Source: Chloroflexota bacterium (GTDB taxonomy: Bacteria > Chloroflexota > Limnocylindria > Limnocylindrales > CSP1-4). Taken from it: a stretch of DNA of 15,714 nucleotides. The DNA lies in NCBI GenBank assembly GCA_013813905.1, contig JACCQX010000192.1, forward strand, positions 1-15,714. Direction: 5' to 3'. Of this stretch, positions 1-6,622 are shown piece after piece (position 1 is the stretch's first letter; each line of letters starts with the position of its first letter). A program made the translations under genes and the position numbers. The notes below the pieces were generated by a model. That model was given only the letters and a program-made list of their open reading frames with translations. It had not been told where the DNA came from and did not search any database.

Positions 1-1628
1 GTGGCGCGGCCCTCTTCGCCGAGGACGACCTCGAGCTGCTGGAGCTGCTCGGTACACAGACCCTCGCTGCGGCCGAGCGCGAGACGGTGCTCGCCGAACG
101 AAGCGCGATGGCTCAGCGGCTGGCCGCTACCAACGTGGAGCTGATGCGGGCCAGCGCCGCCAAGAGCGACTTCCTGGCGGCCATGAGCCACGAGCTGCGC
201 ACACCGCTCAACGCCATCATCGGCTTCAGTGAGCTGCTGCTCGCGCCGGTGGCCGACGAACCACCGGCAGGGACGGTCGTGCGCGAGTACGCCGGCCATA
301 TCCACGGCGCGGGATTGCACCTGCTGGACCTGATCAACGACATCCTGGACCTGTCGCGGGTGGAAGCCGGGCGCCTCGATCTGCGCCACGAGTCGATCGA
401 CGTGGCCAAGCTCCTCTCCGCGACGCTGGCTACCGTTCGGCCTCTGGCCGAAGCCAAGAGCCTGAGCATCGAGGTGGCCGATCGGTCGCCGCTGGTGGCT
501 GAGGTCGATGCCGCTCGCATGCGCCAGATCGTGTACAACCTGCTTTCCAACGCCATCAAGTTCACTCCATCCGGGGGGAGGGTGATGGTCGCGCTCACCC
601 GTGATGGTGGTCATCTGCAGCTGACGGTGAGCGATACCGGTCCGGGCATCGCGCCCGCCGACCAAGAGCGCGTCTTCGCGGCCTTCGAGCAGCTGAACCC
701 CGGGGCGGGCGAGGGCACCGGGCTGGGATTGGCCCTGACTCGGCGTCTGGTGGAGGCCCATGGTGGGCGGATCGAGCTCTCATCGACGCCAGGGACCGGG
801 AGCCGGTTCACGGTCGTCCTGCCGCTGCGTCGGGTGGCGGCCAACGAGGCCTCCGCGGTCGAACCTGACGCCGGCAGCGGACCACTGGTCCTCATCGTCG
901 AGGACGACGCCGATGCCGCCGAGCTGTTGCGCGTCCAGTTGCGCCAAGCGGGTTACCGCGCCGCCGTGGCGGCCGATGGCGAAAGCGGCCTCAAAGCGGC
1001 TCGCCGGCTGATGCCGGCCGCCATCCTGCTCGACGTCCTGCTACCAGGGCTCGACGGCTGGGAGGTGCTCAAGCGGCTGCGGTCGGACCCGGTCACCGGC
1101 GCCATCCCGGTCATGGTCATAACCATCGTCGACAACGCAGCCCTCGGCCTGGCGCTCGGGGCGGTGGACTACTTCGTGAAGCCCGTGGCGCGCGAGACGC
1201 TGCTCGCCGCCATCGGCCGGCTGACGTTCACCACGAAGGTGCACCAGCGCACGGTCACCATACTGGCCATCGACGACGATCCCGCTGCTCTCGCCCTCTA
1301 CCGATCCGCGCTCGTGCCCGAAGGCTTCCGCATGATCGAGGCTGCCAACGGCGAGGAAGGCCTGCAGCGGGCAGTGTCCCAGCCGGTCGACCTCATCGTG
1401 CTCGACATGCTGCTGCCCGATCTCGACGGCTTCGAGGTCGCCGCACGCTTGAAATCGGATCCCGCCAGCGCCGGCATCCCCATCCTGGTGGTCACCGGGC
1501 ACGAACTCACCGCGCAGGACAAGGAGCGCCTCAACGACCACGTGCTGGACGTGCTGACCAAGGGCAGCGAGGCGATCAGCGGGCTGCGCGCCTGGCTCGA
1601 CCGGCTGGGCGACCGGCCGGCCGGATGA
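1..1628 (+). CDS. Hybrid sensor histidine kinase with two receiver domains (5' end missing)
   Basis: This is a two-component sensor kinase that autophosphorylates on His and passes phosphate to Asp residues of its own receiver domains. The frame is open from base 3, so the gene begins before the window. The GTG at 87 is only an internal candidate: the 28 codons before it read like the end of a GAF domain (LFAEDDLELLELL) running into a coiled linker. Counting from base 87, the H-box MSHELRTP is at 33-40 (His35) and the N-box is around 147-160 (NLLSNAIKF). The ATP-lid glycine motifs are DTGPGIA (183-189) and GTGLGLAL (210-217). Receiver 1 spans about 267-380 (acidic E272/D273/D274, phosphoacceptor D316, K365). 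Receiver 2 spans about 391-508 (D396-D398, D440, T470, K492). No membrane segment is visible in this part, so it is probably cytosolic. No cognate regulator gene is adjacent, and the input signal is unknown. It converges on the importer operon with 13 bases between stops. Confidence 0.93.
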   Translation, partial: GAALFAEDDLELLELLGTQTLAAAERETVLAERSAMAQRLAATNVELMRASAAKSDFLAAMSHELRTPLNAIIGFSELLLAPVADEPPAGTVVREYAGHIHGAGLHLLDLINDILDLSRVEAGRLDLRHESIDVAKLLSATLATVRPLAEAKSLSIEVADRSPLVAEVDAARMRQIVYNLLSNAIKFTPSGGRVMVALTRDGGHLQLTVSDTGPGIAPADQERVFAAFEQLNPGAGEGTGLGLALTRRLVEAHGGRIELSSTPGTGSRFTVVLPLRRVAANEASAVEPDAGSGPLVLIVEDDADAAELLRVQLRQAGYRAAVAADGESGLKAARRLMPAAILLDVLLPGLDGWEVLKRLRSDPVTGAIPVMVITIVDNAALGLALGAVDYFVKPVARETLLAAIGRLTFTTKVHQRTVTILAIDDDPAALALYRSALVPEGFRMIEAANGEEGLQRAVSQPVDLIVLDMLLPDLDGFEVAARLKSDPASAGIPILVVTGHELTAQDKERLNDHVLDVLTKGSEAISGLRAWLDRLGDRPAG

Positions 1629-1641
1629 GCTCGACTCCATC

Positions 1642-2397
1642 TCAGCCGATGCCGGGCACGAACCTCGCATCCACTCCGTAGACATCGCGCACACGCTCCG
1701 GCGTGATCACATCTCGGGGCGGACCGTCGGCCACGATCCGGCCGTGGTCGAGCAACACCAGACGCGGGAACGACTGCATCGCCAGCGGCAGATCGTGGAG
1801 CACCGCCAGCACGGTCGTGCCATCGCGCGCGTTCAGGTCGGCCAGCAGGGACATCACCTCCACCTGGTGCCGCAGGTCCAGGTGGACGGTCGGCTCATCC
1901 AGGATCAGCAGCCCACCGCCCTGCGCCACGGCCATGGCCAGCACCACCAACTGACGCTCACCAAGGGAGAGCTCGCGTGCATCACGTCCCGCGAGGTGTG
2001 CCACGCCCACGCGCTCCATGGCCCGCAGCACGGCGATGCGGTCGACCGGGCGCGGGCCCAGCAGGGGATGCTCGTGTGGCAGTCGACCCAGCCCGACGAC
2101 CTCCTCGACGCGGGTCGCGAAGGGCAGCTGCACCTGTCCTGGCACGACGGCCATGCGACGGGCCAGCGACTCGCGCGAGGACTCCTCGAGCGGCACGCCG
2201 TCCAGGAGCACGGCGCCCTGCCGGCCATCGGCGGTACCCACCAGACAGCGCAGCAGGCTCGACTTGCCCGCGCCGTTGGGTCCGATGAGGCACACCCGCT
2301 CACCGGGCGCGACGGTCAGGTCGATATCGTGCAAGACCCGGCGGTCGCCATAGGCCAGGCCGACGCCACGGAACTCCACGCCCAGGCCCGGGCTCAC
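1642..2397 (-). CDS. btuD: B12-type ABC importer, ATP-binding protein
   Basis: This is the ATPase of a type II (FecCD/BtuCD-class) importer and should power corrinoid uptake from the inner face of the membrane. At 251 aa it is normal for the family. Visible motifs are Walker A GPNGAGKS (39-46), a signature-like LSLGERQ (143-149), Walker B LLILDEPT (163-170), D-loop HLD (172-174) and switch His201. Two positions are odd. The usual signature LSGGQ/E reads LSLGE. The usual Q-loop VPQ reads VPGQ (85-88), placing the glutamine one residue late. The GTG start overlaps the permease stop by four bases (GTGA), so translation is probably coupled. It is the last gene of the receptor-permease-ATPase operon. 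Substrate is inferred from the cobalamin riboswitch upstream; the ATPase alone could equally serve an iron-siderophore or heme importer. Confidence 0.9.
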   Translation of the reverse strand: MSPGLGVEFRGVGLAYGDRRVLHDIDLTVAPGERVCLIGPNGAGKSSLLRCLVGTADGRQGAVLLDGVPLEESSRESLARRMAVVPGQVQLPFATRVEEVVGLGRLPHEHPLLGPRPVDRIAVLRAMERVGVAHLAGRDARELSLGERQLVVLAMAVAQGGGLLILDEPTVHLDLRHQVEVMSLLADLNARDGTTVLAVLHDLPLAMQSFPRLVLLDHGRIVADGPPRDVITPERVRDVYGVDARFVPGIG

Positions 2398-3491
2398 AGT
2401 TCGTACCCGCTGCGGAAGCGGCGCAGGAGCGACAGGAAGAATGGTGCGCCGACGACGGCCGTGATGATGCCCACGGGGACCTCGCCGGGGATGCGCGCCA
2501 CGAGGTCGGCCAGGACGAGGAAGCTGGCCCCGAACACGGCAGCCAGCGGCAGCACGGCCCGGGCGTTGGGACCCACCGCGATGCGCACCACGTGTGGCAC
2601 GACCAGTCCGACGAAGCCGATCAGTCCGGCCAGTGCGACCGACGCGGCGGTCACCAGCGAGGCCAGCGTGAGCAGGATGCCCCGCTCACGGCGCACGTCC
2701 AGGCCCAGATGCAGTGCCGTCTCCTCGCCGAGCAGCAGCGCATTCAGCGAGCGCGCCCGCGTGAGTATCAAGACCGAACCGGCCGCCACCAGGGGCAGTC
2801 CGACGAGCAGCTGCTGCCACGAGGCCGTCGCGAAGCTGCCCAGCAGGTAGAAGAAGATCTGGCGCAGGTTCGCGCCCGAGAGGTACATCGCCAGTGCAAT
2901 GCCCGCGGCCAGCAGGGAGCCAACGGCGTATCCCGTCAGCAGCACGGAGGTGAGCGAACCGGCCGACGCTCCGCCGGAGAGGCGGTAGACGAGCCAGACG
3001 GCAAGCAGCGCCCCGGTGAAGGCGAGGATGTGCAGCAGCCCCAGACCGAGCACGGCCACCTGGATCGGCACCAGCAGCGCGATGGCCGCGCCCAGCGCCG
3101 CGCCACTGGCGGTGCCCAGCACGTACGGATCGGCCAGCGGGTTGCGCAAGAGACCCTGAAGCACGGCGCCCGCCAGGGCCAGCCCCGTGCCCACCGCCAT
3201 GGCGGTCAGGATGCGCGGCAGGCGCAGCTCCATGACGATGGTCTCGGCTGCCGGCGTCCAGGTCACCGGGCCGCTCCAGCCCAGGAGCCGGTGCGCGAGG
3301 ATGGCCAGCGTCTGGTCCGGTGCCACGGGCACGTTGCCCAGCACGATGCCCGCCACGAGCGAGCAGAGCAGCAGGACCAGGCCCCCCGTGAGCAGCCACA
3401 GCGGGCGGCGGCGGAGCATCTCCCAGCGACCGAGCCGAAGGCGCGCCGTGACCAGTTCCGATCCGACCTCCGGGGCCAGCCCTGTGCTCAT
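2394..3491 (-). CDS. btuC: B12-type ABC importer, FecCD-family permease
   Basis: This is the membrane channel subunit of the corrinoid importer, acting as a homodimer with two copies of the ATPase. It has 365 aa, with a short charged N-terminus and then many hydrophobic helices (first about 31-52), consistent with the roughly ten-helix FecCD fold. Family signatures are visible: RLPR (90-93), the GAVLQGLLRNPLADPYVLG block (108-126), GFVGLVVPHVVR (292-303) and PGEVPVGIITAVVGAPFF (335-352). The ATG at 3491 is 27 bases after the receptor gene stop, and the TGA overlaps the GTG of the ATPase gene by four bases. The operon order matches standard receptor-permease-ATPase sets. Specificity for B12 rather than siderophore or heme is inferred from the riboswitch that leads the operon. 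Confidence 0.93.
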   Translation of the reverse strand: MSTGLAPEVGSELVTARLRLGRWEMLRRRPLWLLTGGLVLLLCSLVAGIVLGNVPVAPDQTLAILAHRLLGWSGPVTWTPAAETIVMELRLPRILTAMAVGTGLALAGAVLQGLLRNPLADPYVLGTASGAALGAAIALLVPIQVAVLGLGLLHILAFTGALLAVWLVYRLSGGASAGSLTSVLLTGYAVGSLLAAGIALAMYLSGANLRQIFFYLLGSFATASWQQLLVGLPLVAAGSVLILTRARSLNALLLGEETALHLGLDVRRERGILLTLASLVTAASVALAGLIGFVGLVVPHVVRIAVGPNARAVLPLAAVFGASFLVLADLVARIPGEVPVGIITAVVGAPFFLSLLRRFRSGYEL

Positions 3492-3518
3492 GGGCGGCGC
3501 GTGCTCATCGAGCCCCGC

Positions 3519-4592
3519 TCACGGCTGGCAGAACGTCACCGCTGGCGGGGGCGAGGGCAGCTCCAGCTCGGGGTCGATGGCCAGCGCCAGCGAAGCGAGC
3601 CCCTCGGCCAGGCGCGGACCGGGACGCGTCACGATGGTGTCGTCGATGGGCCTGACGGCGCCTTCTCGAACGGCCGTCATCTGCCGCCAGCCGGGACGTG
3701 CGGCGACCGCTTCCGGGCAGACCCCGTAGGCCGCGTCGCCCACCACGATGATCTCCGGATCGGCCGCCACGAGCTGCTCCACCGGGATGGAGAAGACGGC
3801 CGGATCGGACGTGGTGACGGGATCGCCGCCGGCCAGCCCCACCATGTCGGCGATGAAGGAGCCGGGCGCGGGTCCGTAGATCTCCGGTTCGGAACCGATC
3901 TGGTAGAAGACCCGCGGCGCGTCGTCCGGGGCACGAGTCGCCGTCGTCACCTGCTCGATGCGCTCGCGCATGTCCGCCGTGAGGTCGGTGGCCTCCGTCT
4001 CCCGGCCAATGGCCTGGCCGACGAGCTCGATGTCGGTGAGCACCTCGTCGACCGTCTCCGCGTAGACCACCAGCACCGGGAAGCCCAGCTCGCGCATCCG
4101 CTCGATGTCCGCGGTGGGCGTGAAAGCGTTGCCGGCGGCCAGCACGAGGTCCGGCTCCAGGTCCACGACCTGTTCCATGAGCACACCAGTGAAGGTGGCC
4201 ACGTCGGGCAGGTCGACCGCTTCCGCCGGGAAGTCGTCGAAGTCCGTGCCGCCCACCAGGGAATCACCGGAGCCCAGTGCGAAGACGATCTCCGTGTTGG
4301 CCGGGGATAGGCTGATGATGCGCTCAGGCTGGGCCCCGAGGGTGACGTCGGTGCCCTCATCGTCGGTCAGCGTGACGGGAAAGGCCGCCGCGACCCGCGA
4401 AACCGACGGCGACGGCGACATGGCGACGGCGGTCGAGGACCGCGCAGCGGGTGGCGAAAGCTGCGGTTCCGACGTGGCCGGCGCAGCCGCGGCGCAGGCC
4501 CCCAGGATCAGCATTGCGCTCAAAAGCGCTGGAAAACGAAAGACACCCGACCGCGATCTGGCGGAGGGGTGTCGGCGGAGGCGGTCGTCCAT
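3519..4592 (-). CDS. btuF: Corrinoid-binding lipoprotein of the ABC importer
   Basis: This extracytoplasmic receptor captures corrinoid and delivers it to the permease. Of 357 aa, the N-terminus is basic (RLRRHPSARSRS), followed by a hydrophobic stretch and the lipobox LGAC with lipidation Cys33, so the mature protein is membrane-anchored. A Ser/Pro/Ala-rich linker (about 34-68) leads to a periplasmic-binding fold of the BtuF/FhuD type from about 72 to 345, with the typical early motif ISLSPANTE (93-101), the mid-protein EPDLVLAAG (146-154) and IYGPAPGSFIADM (238-250). The ATG at 4592 is supported by GAGAGAGGG nine bases upstream. It is the first gene after the cobalamin riboswitch, which is the main reason for assigning B12 rather than iron-siderophore as ligand. 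Two late cysteines (292, 355) could form a disulfide. Confidence 0.92.
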   Translation of the reverse strand: MDDRLRRHPSARSRSGVFRFPALLSAMLILGACAAAAPATSEPQLSPPAARSSTAVAMSPSPSVSRVAAAFPVTLTDDEGTDVTLGAQPERIISLSPANTEIVFALGSGDSLVGGTDFDDFPAEAVDLPDVATFTGVLMEQVVDLEPDLVLAAGNAFTPTADIERMRELGFPVLVVYAETVDEVLTDIELVGQAIGRETEATDLTADMRERIEQVTTATRAPDDAPRVFYQIGSEPEIYGPAPGSFIADMVGLAGGDPVTTSDPAVFSIPVEQLVAADPEIIVVGDAAYGVCPEAVAARPGWRQMTAVREGAVRPIDDTIVTRPGPRLAEGLASLALAIDPELELPSPPPAVTFCQP

Positions 4593-4601
4593 GGGTGCGT
4601 T

Positions 4602-4610
4602 CCCTCTCTC
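4602..4610 (-). promoter_or_regulatory. Shine-Dalgarno of the receptor gene, target of the riboswitch
   Basis: The minus strand reads GAGAGAGGG, nine bases before the ATG at 4592. It lies ten bases downstream of the proposed P1 helix of the cobalamin riboswitch, so closing of the aptamer could readily affect ribosome access. Confidence 0.7.
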
Positions 4611-4619
4611 ACGAAGGTA

Positions 4620-4749
4620 CGTGCACGACCGTGGGCCCGGCGACCGGACTTCCAGCGCTCTCGCTGGTCACCGTAGCGGGACTGTGCCGGATTCTCACCG
4701 GCTTCGCGGATCCCACGATCCTGTCTTCTGTTGGCGGCGAGTGTACACG
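4620..4749 (-). promoter_or_regulatory. Cobalamin riboswitch (B12 aptamer)
   Basis: Read on the minus strand, this leader carries the conserved B12 element. Stem GCCGG/CCGGC encloses TGAGAAT (4686-4702) and is followed by CACAGTCCCGCTAC (the B12-box region, down to 4673). Next come a 6-bp hairpin CCAGCG-AGAG-CGCTGG (4652-4667) and GGAAGTCCGGTCGCC (4639-4653). The outer strands CGTGTAC (4743-4749) and GTGCACG (4620-4626) are complementary over seven bases with one G-U and form a plausible P1. The element ends about ten bases before the Shine-Dalgarno of the receptor gene, favouring control of translation initiation. No U-tract terminator is visible between it and the ATG. Known aptamers of this class bind adenosylcobalamin or related forms and repress uptake genes when B12 is abundant; the exact ligand subtype cannot be told here. 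Confidence 0.93.
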
Positions 4750-4823
4750 CCCAGATAAGCCCCAGTAGAGGGACGCATGACATCCTGCCCTGCATCCGCC
4801 CCCCTCCGCCTGGATGAACCGCC

Positions 4824-4831
4824 GGAGAAGG
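4824..4831 (+). promoter_or_regulatory. Shine-Dalgarno that sets the metalloprotease start at GTG 4841
   Basis: GGAGAAGG lies nine bases before GTG 4841. The longer alternative starting at ATG 4814 has only pyrimidine-rich sequence upstream (CCCCCCTCCGCC) and no ribosome-binding site. Confidence 0.65.
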
Positions 4832-4840
4832 ATTCGGATC

Positions 4841-6622
4841 GTGTCCAGAGGTGTGCATGGCTGGCGGTGGGCCCTCATGGCGGCCGCGATGATCACGTCG
4901 ATAGCCCTCCCCTCGGCCCCGGCTGCGGCCACAACGCCCAGTCCTGCCGCTGAGGTGCCGGCCTGTGCCGGCGATCCGCCGCTCGCTGCGCCGGTCGCGA
5001 AACTCCAAGCACCAACGCTGACGATGGTGCTGGATGGGCGCGGCTGGCTCGTCGGGCACGACCTGACGCTGCCCGGCGGCGTCACCTTCAGGCTCGGTCG
5101 CGTCGCGTTCCTCGATGGTCCGTTCGCGGGGTCGTGGCTGGTGGGTGATGCTCGACGCGGCACTTCCACCGTGCGCCTGCTGGACGCCAGCCGCGGCTGC
5201 GTCACGGGCTCGTTCAGCCAGGCGGGGCTGATCTTCAGTGCCTCGATCGATCCTGCCGGCCGCTCCCTGGTCCATGATCTGGTGGAACAGAAAGGTGGCG
5301 CGCAGCTCGGCACCTGGCGCAGGACGATGGCCGATCTGGCACGCGCCACCAGGATCCTGCCCGGTATCTCGTCGGAGGATCCGCTCGCGCCGGTGTGGGT
5401 CAACACCTTCGCCTGGGGTCCGGACGGCAGCCTCGCGGCCCAGTCGTGCGGTGCCAGCCAGTGTGTGACCCACGTGTCGGGGGCGGGCGGTGGCATCACG
5501 TCACAGCGCTCGCCTGGGCAGGGTGTGCTGAGAGCCCTGACCAGCGGCGGTCTCGTCGTGGAGGAAGGCTCCTGCCACGCCGTGGAGTGCCCCACCGTAG
5601 TCGTGCCACCGGACCCCGAGGAGCCGCCTGTATCCGACGCACCGCTGGTGGACCCGCGGCCTGTTCCGGAGTCCGAGTCCGACACCTGGCGACAGGACAC
5701 GGTCCTGGGCTTTCGCTGGGGATCGGACGCGCCGCAGGGCTGGATGCGACCGGCCATCCACGACGCGGCGGCGGATGTGAGCTCCTCACGCGGGTCGAGG
5801 GCGGCTCGCTTCGACTACGACGCCGACGCCGCCGGGGTCGTCCAGTTGGCGGACTCCATGAGCGGCAACTGTGAGCGCGCCATCGCTTGCGCGAGTCGCG
5901 ACATACCGCGCTACTGGCGTATCTCATTGAGGCCACAGGGTGTTCGGGCGGGCTCGGTCACGACGCGCTGGTGCCAGGCGTACGAGTCACCGCCCGATGG
6001 CTGTTTCGACCTGCGGCGCACGATGCTCCACGAGTTCGGCCACGTCGAGGGATTGGCGCATCCTGACGACCACGGCTTCCGCCTGCCGGCCCTGGAGACC
6101 GTCATGCACCCTTTCTCGCCCGGCAAGGGCCAGACCGGCTGGCAGATGCACGACTTCGGTCGCTGCGATGTGGCTCGACTCCAGAGGCGGTATGACACGA
6201 CCACGTCCAGCGCTCGGTACGCACTTTGTGACCGGCTGGGGTCGCGGCTGAGCGTGGCTGCCAGTGACTACTCGGTGGCCTACCGCGAGCGCGTCACGAT
6301 CACGGCGACGCTGCGGGTCCGGGATCGTGACGGCTATGGCGAGACGGGCGGCAACTTCGTCAGCGGACGTGAGGTCCGCATCCAGCGTCGCGTACCCGGC
6401 GGGAGTTGGAGCTCATACGAGGCGGACCCGGGATCCTCGGCAGGCTCGTACGAGGTGACGTTCCAGCCCTGGACCACCTATGAGTACCGAGCGATCTTCG
6501 ACCAGCCGTCGACGGAGGGCCTCACCGGCGACGTCTCCGACGTGGTGACCGTGAAGGTCGCGCCTTGTGATAGCGGCTGTGCCGAAGGCGCACCCCTTCG
6601 ACCCACCGCCAGGAGACACTGA
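4841..6622 (+). CDS. Secreted metzincin-like zinc metalloprotease with C-terminal Ig-like domain
   Basis: This is predicted to be an exported zinc peptidase. Starting at GTG 4841 (593 aa) the N-terminus is a clean signal peptide: a few basic residues, the core ALMAAAMITSIAL, and a likely cut after about residue 30 (SAPAAA). Residues about 40-225 form a beta-rich region of unknown fold with scattered cysteines. A Pro-rich linker follows around 235-260. The catalytic-type region, about 270-455, contains HEFGHVEGLAH (397-407), the HExxHxxGxxH signature of metzincins, and a downstream VMHP (421-424) that could be the Met-turn. Residues about 465-575 resemble the Ig-like domains found at the ends of secreted bacterial proteins (TITATLRV, VRIQRRVPGGSW, YEYRAIF). 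The stop overlaps the next ATG by one base (TGATG). Substrate is unknown. Alternative start is ATG 4814. The protease fold is inferred from motifs only. Confidence 0.78.
   Translation: MSRGVHGWRWALMAAAMITSIALPSAPAAATTPSPAAEVPACAGDPPLAAPVAKLQAPTLTMVLDGRGWLVGHDLTLPGGVTFRLGRVAFLDGPFAGSWLVGDARRGTSTVRLLDASRGCVTGSFSQAGLIFSASIDPAGRSLVHDLVEQKGGAQLGTWRRTMADLARATRILPGISSEDPLAPVWVNTFAWGPDGSLAAQSCGASQCVTHVSGAGGGITSQRSPGQGVLRALTSGGLVVEEGSCHAVECPTVVVPPDPEEPPVSDAPLVDPRPVPESESDTWRQDTVLGFRWGSDAPQGWMRPAIHDAAADVSSSRGSRAARFDYDADAAGVVQLADSMSGNCERAIACASRDIPRYWRISLRPQGVRAGSVTTRWCQAYESPPDGCFDLRRTMLHEFGHVEGLAHPDDHGFRLPALETVMHPFSPGKGQTGWQMHDFGRCDVARLQRRYDTTTSSARYALCDRLGSRLSVAASDYSVAYRERVTITATLRVRDRDGYGETGGNFVSGREVRIQRRVPGGSWSSYEADPGSSAGSYEVTFQPWTTYEYRAIFDQPSTEGLTGDVSDVVTVKVAPCDSGCAEGAPLRPTARRH

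Larger units (their letters stand above)
4598..4776 (-). repeat. Inverted repeat flanking the riboswitch; one arm covers the Shine-Dalgarno
   Basis: On the minus strand the arm GCGTCCCTCT (4776 to 4767) is complementary to AGAGGGAACGC (4608 to 4598) over ten pairs with one bulged A. The second arm includes most of the receptor gene's Shine-Dalgarno. If the transcript starts upstream of 4776, the two arms could close outside the aptamer and hide the ribosome-binding site. The arms are about 160 bases apart, and chance pairing of this length is possible. Confidence 0.35.

Noticed and set aside
1744..2850. 368-codon plus-strand open frame antisense to the ATPase and permease
   Set aside because: It is composition-driven antisense and crosses the boundary of two real genes.
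2592..4310. 572-codon plus-strand open frame antisense to the permease and receptor genes
   Set aside because: It is antisense to two clear family members, its protein is Gln/Arg/His-rich low complexity without any motif, and such long mirror frames are expected in high-GC coding DNA.
4686..4702. GCCGG/CCGGC stem as a terminator or operator
   Set aside because: It is the conserved B12-element stem of the riboswitch.
4609..5757. Long minus-strand open frames (to 5473 and 5757) running through the riboswitch
   Set aside because: They cover the aptamer and lie antisense to the secreted metalloprotease, whose signal peptide and zinc motif are convincing.
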